Assembly: GCF_041381155.1 (NCBI RefSeq)
Contig: NC_091141.1
Coordinates: forward strand, 19,860,828-19,924,827
Direction of reading: 5' to 3'
Source: Argopecten irradians
Taxonomy: Eukaryota; Mollusca; Bivalvia; Pectinida; Pectinidae
Length of the DNA: 64,000 nt
The position numbers were made by a program, and so were the translations under genes. Below the pieces are notes generated by a model. It had not been told where the DNA came from and searched no databases. It saw only the letters and a program-made list of their open reading frames with translations. Positions 24,839 through 35,695 of this stretch are shown piece by piece; the stretch's first letter is position 1, and each line of letters opens with the position of its first letter.

Positions 24839-27800
24839 TCATCTCCCTTTTTCTGGATTTCATCATATCTACTAGTTGCTTCGTTGGTTCTGGGCTAACT
24901 GGAGCAAGATGTGAAGATAGCCTCCGTGGGTCATCTGCTGCCATTTCCTTTGGGCGATGCATCCCTTCCCTGTCATCCAGTCGTCTGACAAGCATGTTCT
25001 TCAGAAGGTCATTCACATATCTATATTCTTTCTCTAGCTTGCAGGGATAGACCGACCATCGTCCACTTTTCTTATTAAATGTTCTGTGATATCTAAAACA
25101 AAAAGAAGATCACTGCACAAAAATGTCTTCCCCATAAATCTTGCTCCTTTTAAATTTACATTTTTGTGTGCCATTTTCTTTACTTGGTACATTTATGGAG
25201 GATAAGCCCGAGATATTTTATCTCTTATACCAGACTTATAAATGTGTGGTGTAGGGCTATTGTTATCATTTCCCCATGGTATGAAAATCTTGACGGATTG
25301 CTATATTTGGGAAGAAATTATCCATTTGTTGAAAAGACTCTTTTTATTTAAAATTTTCAATGTTTATAGATATAGTCAATATTTAGTATGTTATGGATAT
25401 ATATGGATACAAATTTTCTAACTATACATAACACTTACACTACTTCTCCTTTCTTATTCAACTTCAGCTGTCTATCAATATGAAAATTGTTGTCCAGGGC
25501 TGCCAACTGATTCCTTGTCCTATATGCAGGAGGGCTGTATGCAAACCGTTTTGCACAGTACATCAGAATGAGGTTATTAAACACCTCAATATCTGCGGTC
25601 ATTCTGCATAGGAATAAGTAATCAGATATGATTATTCAATATGAATGGTCAAAAGGGTTTGATGCTATTCACTGTAAAACAATAATCACAGTTCAGGTAT
25701 TAATTCTCAAAAACTAACTACATGTAACAAGAGATCCCAGAGGGTTCTTGGCATCCTCTAAATATTGATCTGTCTGACAATAGAAAGAGGAATATTTTCT
25801 CTGCTTTTCAAACTTTGAGTACATATACAATTTGGAACAGATCGCTTCAATACTTTCTTTGAAATAGTGGTAAAAAACTATAACTATCAAAATCCAAGAT
25901 GGCTGCCTGACGGCCATATTGTCTTTTCGATCAGTCTCAAAATCAGCATGATAGTGTCTTAGGGATCAAGGGAACATTGGTAATTGGTTACCTGAAATTT
26001 TCCAAATATCCATAATTGTTTCTCAGCCTGCTGTCCAAAACAATATCACTTATAGCTCTAGCTGACGGAGATTCCTTTGTGAGCCATTCTGGTCTGCTCA
26101 AGTCATCAAGGTCTCCATGTGAGCACTCAGCAGGTCCCTCACCCTCAGACAGGATCCATTGGTGCTCATTGCAGACATGATGACGTGCCTGTCCCCAGAT
26201 GTTCTACAAATAATTACCTTTTTATGAATATGTAAACATATTTAATTTATCACAAAAGATTCCAAATGTGTCAGTTGTTATTATGGTAAGATTTGACAAT
26301 AAATGATAATGTAAAATAACCTGGAAATGTCTGTAATATGTAACATCTGGAAAGACAAGACTGAGGACAGGACTGTATGCATTATAATTACCTAACAACC
26401 TCTTTACTGTTTGCCACATTGTTTTTAGGTCTGTCCAGAAACAATTTGTACATTCATCTTTATTTATGATCCACATGTTGAAATAATTGATACTAGGTAA
26501 TATATTCAAAGACTTAAGGATGGAGGTACATTAATATCCCACTTAATTACAAAGATACTCACAATGAAATTTAGGTAACTTGTGGCTTCTCTACAGGCAT
26601 ACCAGAAATGATTCACAATATGTTTGGCCCATGCCAGTATATCTTTGCATCCTTTCTGCTGTCCTGCCTGAATAAAAAAATCCTTCCTTCAAATTACATT
26701 CACTATAAATTGGTCATACATGTTGATTTTATAGGGGACATAACTCTTAATTGCAATTGATTGTGTCATAAATACTGCAATTGTAACAGTATTCCATAAC
26801 CTTATAAGATAATAAATAATAAATTCAAATGCTTACAGGAAGGAGTATAGTATATACCTTAGATATTTTTTTGCCTAAGTTCTTTGCCACGTGCCATATG
26901 TCGTACTGTGCTTTAAACCTGGATAAGCTGTTCCTAAAAATAAAAACAATATACATATATAATGATTATAAGCATTGATAACACAGTTTGCAAACCATTT
27001 CTTTTTGAGACAAATTCTTTTAAGTACTTTCTGAGAAATAGTGGTTACAAGAAAAATGGACAGATGGACAACCTGGTTTCTATATGGCACCCACATCTCA
27101 ATGCAAGCACTAATTAAGAAATAGTAACTTCAATGTGTCACTATTGGTCTTTTAGTTATTTAGTTATTTTATTCCGTCTTTGCATATTACAGAGTTAGCT
27201 CCCTTGCGGGTAGATAACATGTGACATCACAAGTAACTAATTCTATAAACAAAATTAGAGACAGCTACTCACTCATCAAATATCCAATTCCAATATGAGC
27301 ATCTGTGACAACCTCCTTCACATCTAAGCCTTTATGAATCAGGTCATTAAGACTTCTTTGGAAAGCCTCTTTTTCCATAGTGGTTGACTTGCGTCCAACT
27401 ACACGCTTGTCCATAGTCAACAGGCTCATCACTTTTTTTGACTCTATTTCCATCAAAGTGTAACTACAGTATTGAGCACTGTGTCCTGGGCTATCCATTC
27501 GTCCATCCCCTGGAAGAAGTAGACTCCATCATCACAACCATTATCATGTAAGCACGTCTTATTGTAGACATTAGCAACCAAATGAAGTGCCATTTCCGGA
27601 AATAGGAATGCAGTATTTGTCATCTTTTAAAGACTCAATATTTTTTCATCTCAATCGAAAGACATCTACCTATCAGTAGTTATGATTATGTTACCATAAT
27701 AACATTAATTGTAACATCATGATTGGTACCGATGATGGATGCATATGGCAAACAAATTGTTACTTAAAATTGTCCCAGACATACAAAAGTTTCATAATTT

Positions 27801-30800
27801 CTTGAAAACATACCCATTAAAACTACTTCCTTTCCAGCAAAACTTTGAATTAGATCTGCCTGATGTTCCTGCCAAAACTGATCAACAGTTGGTCCAATAT
27901 AGAAATTCTGTATTCGGTGAAATACCGCTGCACTAGGGAAATGCAACTTGAGCATCTTAGCCCAAAGTGCAAGTTTCCCATAGTTGTTTCCTGATGTAAT
28001 ACAGGTTGCAGAAATAAGAAAATCTCCACTATGCAGGCGTCTATTTAAAATGGGCTGTGAACACCAAGTGTGCTCAATATGTCCGTTTGCACAAACCTGC
28101 AATGAAATAATCACAATTAACAAAATAACCCAATTATTGCATTTTTAAATACAGCAATTTACCTGGTAACTGACTGTTCTGTTATTACACTAAAGACATT
28201 GTTGGATTGAGATATCCAGACAGTATAACTGAACTAATGTTCATAATTCAAAATCAAATAATTAAATTTTATCTATTTTCATATTATATCTGACTTTCTG
28301 ATTGGCAGATCCTTTTTATTCATATACAATGAAGAAAAAATCCGAGAATGACGTTATCATGACGTCGCAATAGAGATTCCATTGGAAAATCAATGGAATC
28401 GTACGTTTAAACGTATTTTATATGATCAAATAGTCTGAAAAATTAATTATAAGCATTGATGTTAAATATTTTTTAAACTTCATCGTGTTATGAAATAAAT
28501 TGTGTTTGCAAACTTTTATGAGAATCCGCTACACGGATTCACACAGTTTGAAAACAAAATTTATTTCATAACCTGATGAAGATGAAAAATAGTGACATCA
28601 ATGCTTAACTGATGAATACTAACTTTAACAATGTTGATGCAAATTCTGTTGACTTACCCACTTCAAATAAACAGCTGATCCCAGGAAATCTGTTTCAATC
28701 ATCAATTTAAGTGTACACAGTGAGCACTGCTCCTTTGAAGTATGTGCCAAGGTGATCAGTTGACTAGCAAATACCAGACAAACTTCATCTTCTACCAGCC
28801 CCTCAATTGCATCATGACTCTTTACTCTCTTCAAACCAGGACCAGCCTCTTCTTCACTCATCTCAATGCTGTTATCTCCTTCTTTAATAACTCTTCCCCA
28901 AATTGCGATTCCTCAAATGCCAGCTCTTCTATGTTGTCATTCATCCCTTCTGGCCTATTTTACATAAGAACGATAATAGGATTAGCAACAGTTTGTCAAC
29001 ATCATAAGGAATACTAAAAGAATATTTACATTCACTTGTCACTATCACTTAGTATTTATAAACTAACATTTAATAGTGCAATTCTTCTGCCATCCAAAAT
29101 GTGACCCTTTACTGATTGACTGGGACATGTCAACTGATTACTGTCAAAAGGGCTGTTCTAGGTTATAGTTAAGAGTTCTTTTGGTCTAACATCAACAACG
29201 TATAAGCATGCAGCCCAAAAATGATGAAACTAGATATGTAAATATAAGCATTAAAATATTTATTTATGGTATCAATGGTATTTACCTTCATTCAAGGTCA
29301 CATGGGTCAAATAGTCTAAATGATCAACTAACAGACCATGATATATATATAGATGCCAGTTTTGCAGGCAATTGATGACTTTGTAAAGCACAGATTAAAA
29401 TACATGATATATATAATCTCACAGAGTCAAAATCACATTAGGATTTATGTAGCAATACAAAAAGAGAGGCAGAATTTTTGAGGATTTATGTAGCAATACA
29501 AAAAGAGAGGCAGAATTTTTGCAACTTACATAATGGAAAACTTGAACTCTGGACTATAGTCTGGGTCTTTTATGAGATAAGATTCCTCCTCAGTTTCTTC
29601 TTCCGATATATCAAGTGTCAATCTGAATAAAGAATAATTATTGTTACTGAAATGTATACTTTCATGCAAAATTGTTATAGTTCATGTATTTCATACCTCT
29701 GCCATAAATGTTTTTATTACATTTTTAGAGAGAGGGCAGTACTCACAAAGGGCCTTGCTCAATTTGCCTTACAATTAGAAAAGAAATATCTTGACAATAA
29801 AATGTACAGTTGAAAATATGACTTAACAAGAGGCCCATGGGCCTTAATGGTCATCTGACTGTTGGCACAATAAAATACCTCAAAAAATATAGTAGTAGCA
29901 AACAATTAAGACAATATAAAAGAACTCTTTCAATAGAAGAAGTTCAAGTTCTGATACATTTGATGAATTAGACAATGAATGAAAAGACCTTAATCCCCCA
30001 CCTTAGTGATGCTATTAGTCCAATATCCAGTCTCTAATAAAAAGCCTCTTAGTTATTTACAAGAAGTTGTTTAAAAAGATTTTTACTTATTTGATTATTG
30101 TGACCTTGGATGAAGGTCAAGGTCATTCATTTGAACAAACTTGGTAGCCCTTCACCCCAGCTTGATGCCCCAGGCCCAATATGAGTAGCCTGGGCCTTTC
30201 GGTTCTTCACAAGAAGTTGTTTAAAGATTTTAGCCTTTTTGACCCCTGTGACCTTGAATGAAAGTCAATATTATCAATTTTAACAAACTTGGTAGCCCTT
30301 CATCCCAGCATGCTGCAGGCCAAATATCAGTACCCTGGGCCTTTCGGTTATTGAGAAGAAGTCATTTGAATGAAAAGTTTATGCACGGCGCATGACGATG
30401 GACGATGCTATAGCCAGATGACCTTAAAATACTTATCACATAACTAACCCGACACATCCAAGCCTGATTTCTACTGTTTTATACAGAGACGAAACCTAAG
30501 TTTTTACTTATAATTACTCTATTATCAAAATTTATATTTATGTGATAAATAGAATCTTACACTCATGACTATGTCATGTGAAATTTATCAAACTCGTTAG
30601 ATAATTTGATATGCCACGAGCTTTAATATGATTTGATATGGCACTCTCCTAAAGGCTTGCGGCATATCAAATTTTTGAACTAAAAAAAATGTTTGATAAA
30701 TTTCATATCACTTTAGCGTGACGAGTGTAAGATTCTCTATATGTAACATGATGATTACAGTAAAATATTTCTACTTCATAAAAAAAAAAACACACTTACT

Positions 30801-33517
30801 CTAATGGATTAACAAATGATCCAGACAGTACTTGTTTGCGTCTACGCTTCCTTGGATCATCAACAGCTTTACTATCTTCAGAAGTCAGCAGTTGTTCTAT
30901 AGATAGCTCTGGAACTTCCTCTAATCCTGATAATGTTGTTTCCCTAATGGATCATAATAATCATTAATTATAGACATCAGGACTGTATCATAAATGAGAT
31001 TATATAAATTCAATAAGACATGAACAAGTTTGTCAATAGTGGAATGCAAATTCTCAAAATTTAGGATTTTTAAGCCCTAAAATACCAAGAATGCTTATCA
31101 CATTCTTCTCCAATCATTATCCATGTGCATGTTCTGACATTGATGCAATGAAAAAAATATTGAAAATGCTTTTAATTTAACTATAATTTCTTTGCAACTT
31201 TATCTGATAATTCAAATAACAAGCATTTTTATTAGCTTAAAAAGTACTTATCAGCCCTAAAGTAAAAAATGGCATTGTCACTGTTTGTAATATTGTTTCT
31301 GATTGGCTGAGATAATGGTGTAATGATTTCATAGACAAAAGAGTCTAAAAATGAATTTTGAATACTGAAGAGATTATCTTTGAAATTAGTTAATTGAACT
31401 ATAAGGATTAATTCTAATAGATTTTATATGTCATTGGGATATAACACAAAAACTAAAGAACTTACCCAGCTGATTCTGCAACTGATATTTCAGAAAGTAC
31501 TGGTGTGTGATATGCTGAAGATGATAGTATTGGGCCTGCTGAATGTATCAGTGGTGTTGATGTCAATGTTGATTGGCCCAATTTATTAATTGTAGACAAT
31601 ATGGTGCTCGAGGGGCAATTCTCTTCAGAGATTTTATAGCTGAAAAACAAATCAGTATATTTTTATTTATTTTCACTGCATCCTCACTACAGGTATCATT
31701 TTTGAAATGACAATAATGAATTAATGATAATATTTGCAATAAAATTATAATGAAAAACAAAGTATAATTTTCCATGCATTATCAAATTTAACTGAGAGTG
31801 AACATGCATATTTTTTTCAATGTTATATACATTGTACATGTTTATATCTTTATACATGTACATATTATAGCCTAGTACCCCCATTTTATATTTGTAAAAT
31901 TGTTTCATGTAGAATTGTTATTGTTTTTGAGTACGGTGAAGAGGATCTCTATTTAGATCCTGTATTTGAACATAGTAGGGGTTGGCTCTGATACATGTAC
32001 TCGACACCGATACAGTATTGTTACTCGTTTTAAAAAAAATATCGGTAAATATACCCGTATTAATTTTAAAGTACTGATACTATTATCGTTTTTATTGATA
32101 CCGGTATGGCATCCTATCCTAAGTAGGGGTAGGCTACATAAATATATAAAACCTGCACCCTGCTACAATATTTTTTTTCCCAAAACCAGAAGCAGACATC
32201 TCTAAGATCTATGAATACCTAGGACTGACAAAGCACTTACCCAGCTGATTCTGCAGCAGATATTTCAGAAAGTACTGGTGTTGATGGCCCCAGTGTACTT
32301 GTAGACCGTATAAATGTAGGGTGTTTTGGGAGGATATTCTCTTCAGAGTGTTCATATCTATATATATATTAAAACAGCAATGTAAAAACATGTATTAAAA
32401 ATATATCCATCAACAATAATAATATAACCTACAATTAAAATGAGCCGTGTGTGTATACACATGTAGAATAAACATAAAAGAAAACTTCATGACAATCATT
32501 TTAACTGTCATTTACTGTCATCACAAGACACAATAAGATCATAAAGTTTTGTCAGCTTCAAAAAAAACTTGCCTACTAAATTGGGCCTAATAAAAGTACA
32601 GTTAGATTATACAATTCTATTTATCTAAGTAATTTAATTATTTGTAACATACAAACCTGAAATATGTATCTACCAAATCATTTTGAAGGCCACATAATTA
32701 ATATATTATTACTTTCATAAAACCACCAGTGCTCTAAACGTCGCTTGAAGGAAAGTGTCTCATTGTTAAAACATATACGATTACGGAACCAGCTAGTCTA
32801 TCGACTGTTTGAGACTTGTAATCAAAAGTAGAGTGAGTGTCAAATTTGTGATGGAGCTTATCGCTCTAGGAAAAAGTAATCGATAAACTACCGGATACTT
32901 TATAGTAAGTAATGCGGTTTGTTTACAATACAGCGATTGCTCCGTCAAGAGTCTGACGTTTTCGGCTTATATAAGGACCGATGCCTGATTTTAGCAATGT
33001 TAGCAGAATGAGTTAGTTAATAACAAAAACTTGTACATGAAGTATGAGCCCAGACATAGGAATTTAAGATTATTTAGGATAACTAGTCTGCACACTCGTC
33101 AAAAAATGCAAGTGGATAATTTTTCTACTCGCAATTTCAGAAATAAACTCGCTTTTTACGAGTGTTAATTTTGAAAGGACAACAATCGTCGAAATAGATA
33201 ATTCTGCAAATATATTTATAAGGAAAATGTGCTGATAATGTGCTGATATACCATATAGTTTGATATCACATAGACTATAGGCCTAAGCTTATATTACAAG
33301 TACTATAGTACTAGTACCTGTCCAATAGCACTGCAGCCAATTCCGCATCAGTGCGTAATTTCAGTTTTTCCCTTAGGTTTCTCCACCTCCCCGACTGGTC
33401 ACCAATTCGAATCCGGTTCTGGGCCCGTGAAGCTTCTAATAATTTCCGCCGCCGCTTTGATTCGCCGGGATCCGTAAACTTTTGACAGCTGCGCTTACGC
33501 TTCGTGTCGTCTGCCAT
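24834..33517 (-). CDS. DDE transposase-like protein, 13 exons (possibly domesticated)
   Basis: Exons in order: 33318-33517, 32241-32357, 31466-31639, 30800-30943, 29530-29622, 28658-28892, 27814-28096, 27269-27509, 26858-26933, 26563-26667, 25992-26203, 25439-25603, 24834-25092; about 767 residues. Phases agree at every join. The N-terminus has a basic start and a GRWRNLREKL...LLDRY motif. Exon 4 holds a PRKRRRK nuclear-signal-like run. A zinc-ribbon-like CSLC ... CANGH spans exons 6-7. The catalytic core begins GDGRMDSPGHSAQY (exons 7-8), continues VVTDAHIGIG (exon 8), YDIWHVAKNLGKK (exon 9), IVNHFWYAC (exon 10), HVCNEHQW (exon 11) and IEVFNNLILMYCAKR (exon 12). This pattern resembles uncharacterised DDE/ISL3-like proteins of fish and molluscs (PANTHER si:ch211-108c17.2-related, from memory). 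Two joins are weaker: the exon 6 acceptor, and the exon 8 donor, GTAGCT. Host-gene status is inferred from the intact frame and many introns. Confidence 0.82.
28288..28612. repeat. Palindrome-centred repeat, copy A (in DDE gene intron 6)
   Basis: Inner arms 28451-28513 and 28544-28606 are imperfect inverted repeats (aagcattgatgtta... / ...tgacatcaatgctt). The outer part shares 'ctttctgattggc' and 'cgagaatg...gacgttatc(a/g)tgacgtc' with the copy at 46883-47270. The two are one non-coding family with a central hairpin. Confidence 0.75.
28893..28954 (-). other. Disputed 5' part of DDE gene exon 6
   Basis: The acceptor with the better context (AAAATAG) would start the exon at 28954. From there the frame that matches exon 5 is open and acidic (MNDNIEELAFEE...), but meets TGA at about 28859, where a different frame (SEEEAGPGLKR) continues into the conserved part. 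Using the internal AG before 28892 restores one frame, as does the AG before 28868. A one-base deletion, real or a sequence error, would explain the pattern as well. Confidence 0.5.
29441..29521. repeat. Near-identical 41-bp tandem duplication by a splice donor
   Basis: 29441-29480 recurs at 29482-29521 with no difference over 40 bases. It lies in intron 5 of the DDE gene, about 8 nt from the exon 5 donor, and must be recent. Confidence 0.9.
29826..30424. repeat. AAGGTCA-rich interspersed repeat, copy A (intron 4 of DDE gene)
   Basis: Bounded by 'ggcccatgggccttaatggtcatctgac' on the left and 'gccagatgacctta' on the right, which are partly inverted. Inside are two-plus units of about 147 bp with 'tcacaagaagttgtttaaagattttagcc', 'gaaggtcaaggtcattcatt' and 'acttggtagcccttca'. 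The same units occur at 42170-43085. It encodes nothing recognisable. Confidence 0.8.
30551..30736. repeat. Fold-back element in DDE gene intron 4
   Basis: 'agaatcttacactc...gaaatttatcaaac...tttgatatgcc' is mirrored by 'ggcatatcaaa...gtttgataaatttca...gagtgtaagattct'. The arms are about 75 bp with mismatches and a short loop. Confidence 0.8.
31466..32357 (-). repeat. Duplicated exon pair in the DDE gene
   Basis: Exons 2 (32241-32357) and 3 (31466-31639) both begin with a SEEN-containing stretch and end TPVLSEIS(A/V)AESAG at phase 2. Their nucleotide sequences near the donors are almost the same ('ccagctgattctgca...gatatttcagaaagtactggtg' on the plus strand). Both are symmetric phase 2-2 exons, so either can be skipped without changing frame. 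Confidence 0.85.
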
Positions 33518-34739
33518 GTTTACGTACGGAACACTGCCGTCACATGACTTAAGTCACGTGATGTTATTGGCAACCGCTGTCATCTGACTTCGGCGGCTGG
33601 GGTAAGTGGGACCCACCTAGCGGTTTCAACTTATTTTACATATTTTTTTTAAAAAAAAGTTTCCGAATCGGTACCGTCCATCTTGACTTCGGTTTAGTTC
33701 TATCTCAGCATGATTTACAACAGGGATTTTTTTCAAAATTCTTCTGAATCATGAAAAAATCAGGCAGATACGGATATTGGGCCTTTAACTATACTTATAA
33801 GTATAAGTAAGGTTATAACTAACCGCACAATAATGCGGACTGTATCCTGGTCTCGTCGTTTCAGAAAAAACATTCGAATTAAATTAAATGTAAAACTTGT
33901 GGAATTTTAATGCGTCTTTATTGAATAATCTGTGACTAGCGAAGTTGATGTGTCCAGTAAAATGACAAAATCAGTCAGTATCTATGGAAAAGCAGTCAAA
34001 ACTGTTAATACGGCACCCGTAATAGAAAATGAATTTAAAACAGAGTTTGATTTCAAAGTTATAATTTAAATATAAAACAAGTTTTTTTTAATTAATAGTT
34101 TTTAAACTATGGTATGCAGAAGTGAAACGATTGAATTTGGTATAACGTATTTACTTACGTGATCTTGTAATTCCCCAGTACATATATGTGTTACAGTGGA
34201 TATATTTTCTGATGATAGTACAGTGTAATTGTAATTTTCTTATAAAAAGATATGTGAAGGAACCAGTCATGTGTTGGTGTACATGTTGTTCTGGCGATAG
34301 TATTGCTGTTTCCCCTGTTTTACTTTTAACGTTATCATGAACGTTTGTCGCTTCGACACAAGACGAACAAGCAAATCTCCTTCATTCTCTTTGCTGACGG
34401 CAGAGGGACCATCGAGTTATAGGCTTAGTTTCCCTTAGCTAACTATTTTTTAGTGTATTTGTGCATAAATATAAAGTTTAAACATTATACCATGGTCTGA
34501 TATAACTAGTTTTTTCAAATTAATATGATTAATATTAGTATGATTTTTGAAAGCATGAAAATAAGTTATTTTACCAGGTTTGTCCAAAACCTGACATTCA
34601 AAACCGACAGTGCATTTTCTTTTATTGGTGTATAAGTTAACATAATTTTATTATCCTACTGCATCTAACTATTTAGGAGTGTATTTAAAAACCCCAAGAG
34701 GCATACAGAGGTACATCTGTCGATCGTAAAAATGGTGAA
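33518..34739. other. Intergenic upstream of the DDE gene
   Basis: Presumed promoter side of the minus-strand DDE gene; 'aagtcacgtgatg' (CACGTG E-box) at about 33551-33563 lies within 50 nt of the start codon. No exon or known repeat was found further right. Confidence 0.4.
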
Positions 34740-35068
34740 GTTGCCAAGCTCTCTAATTAATATCATATTATAAGACTCTTTCATATGTGGATATGAAGGA
34801 TAGGGATATTCTGCCACAACTAAAGTCAATTTTCCATACATGAAAAAGTAAGTGATATTTTCAGCATAAATTACATTGTATGCATCTTTTATAGTAAAAC
34901 CAGCCAAGTTTGTGAAAAAATGTTAAAATTTTACCGAGGAAATATAAATTTTGTTGACGCCGTGACGTCACGAGGCTTTATTGTATGGGAGGCCATGCAA
35001 TACAGCCTCATGCGACATGAGTGTATTGCCCTAGACGAGCCAGTATGAAACCCGTAGGTATGAAAGAA
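34740..35068 (-). repeat. Dispersed repeat copy B with conserved hairpin
   Basis: Reverse-strand relative of 10654-11040. The stem-loop is at 34972-35009, next to TGACGTCA (34963-34970). Here the translated stretch is open across the whole block (GFTIKDAYNVIY...MYGKLT...EYPYPSYPHMKES), without the internal stop or the ~113-bp extra piece of copy A. Confidence 0.72.
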
Positions 35069-35213
35069 ATATATATATGTTTCTGGTATGGAGCAATGTA
35101 TACAAAGGGTGGACTAATCCCCGTGTGCCTGAGAGGTGCCATGACAGGAGAGATTTGGTTATATTGCTATAAACGACTATGAAAGTTATATATAGGATAT
35201 TGCTGTTTTTTGT

Positions 35214-35363
35214 ATGTATGTTTGTTTGTTTGTTTTAACGCCCTTTTAATAGCCAGGATCATGTAAGGACGGCCTCCCGTGTATGCAGTGCGTATCGCGT
35301 GTGAAGTGCGAGGTGCGTGTTTTGGGAGACTGCGGTATGTTCGTGTATTTATATTTATATTCT
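35214..35363 (+). repeat. TTTGTTTG-headed bivalve-type repeat, truncated
   Basis: Starts 'tatgtttgtttgtttgtttta', then 'agccaggatcatgtaaggacggcc' and 'gggagactgcggtatgtt'. It is the start of the same element present in full on the minus strand at 43190-43577. It stops exactly where the 5' LTR begins, and the missing part is not found after the 3' LTR. Confidence 0.78.
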
Positions 35364-35509
35364 GCGCCAGTATATTGTTAGTAAATTCCGGATCCGCATT
35401 ATCCGGAATTGGTTCCTTATATTACGCTCGCCTTGATGACGTCATTACAAGCTTTACAGTCTGCGTTTGTGTTGTGATTTGTCTTCCAACGTTTAGCCTA
35501 ATATTGGCG
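35364..35509 (+). repeat. 5' LTR (146 bp)
   Basis: Begins GCGCCAGTATATT and ends AATATTGGCG, so the termini are short inverted repeats instead of the usual TG...CA. Contains TGACGTCA at 35437-35444 and CCGGATCCGC...TCCGGAATTGG. Very short for an LTR. Confidence 0.9.
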
Positions 35510-35694
35510 TGGTGGCAGCGAGATTCTTACTCACACCTTTTCATCAGCAAACGGATGAACTTTTGAACTGTAAGAGACATTTAATCACAGCGTATAAACA
35601 TTATACCCGGGTCGCAAGCGTGGTGTGTAACTGTGTAAGTCAATGTCCCCCAGGCACGGAGGAAAACACGTGCACAGAAAGTCAGTGCACTTGA
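35509..35694 (+). CDS. Small upstream ORF abutting Gag-Pol (uncertain)
   Basis: A 61-codon frame opens with GTG at the LTR-leader boundary and ends at TGA 35692-35694, one base from the Gag-Pol ATG. It contains several cysteines ([18 protein letters not shown]). There is no recognised domain. It may be leader sequence, or the true N-terminus of Gag reached by frameshift. Confidence 0.25.
   Translation: MVAARFLLTPFHQQTDELLNCKRHLITAYKHYTRVASVVCNCVSQCPPGTEENTCTESQCT
35510..35526 (+). other. Primer-binding site
   Basis: TGGTGGCAGCGAGATTC directly follows the 5' LTR. TGG is the complement of the CCA tRNA end. The priming tRNA was not identified. Confidence 0.6.
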
Positions 35695-35695
35695 A

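Noticed and set aside
26875-27096. Minus-strand 73-codon ORF ending GTAYPGLKHSTTYG
   Set aside because: Wrong frame over DDE exon 9; the conserved YDIWHVAKNLGKK is in another frame that fits the splice phase.
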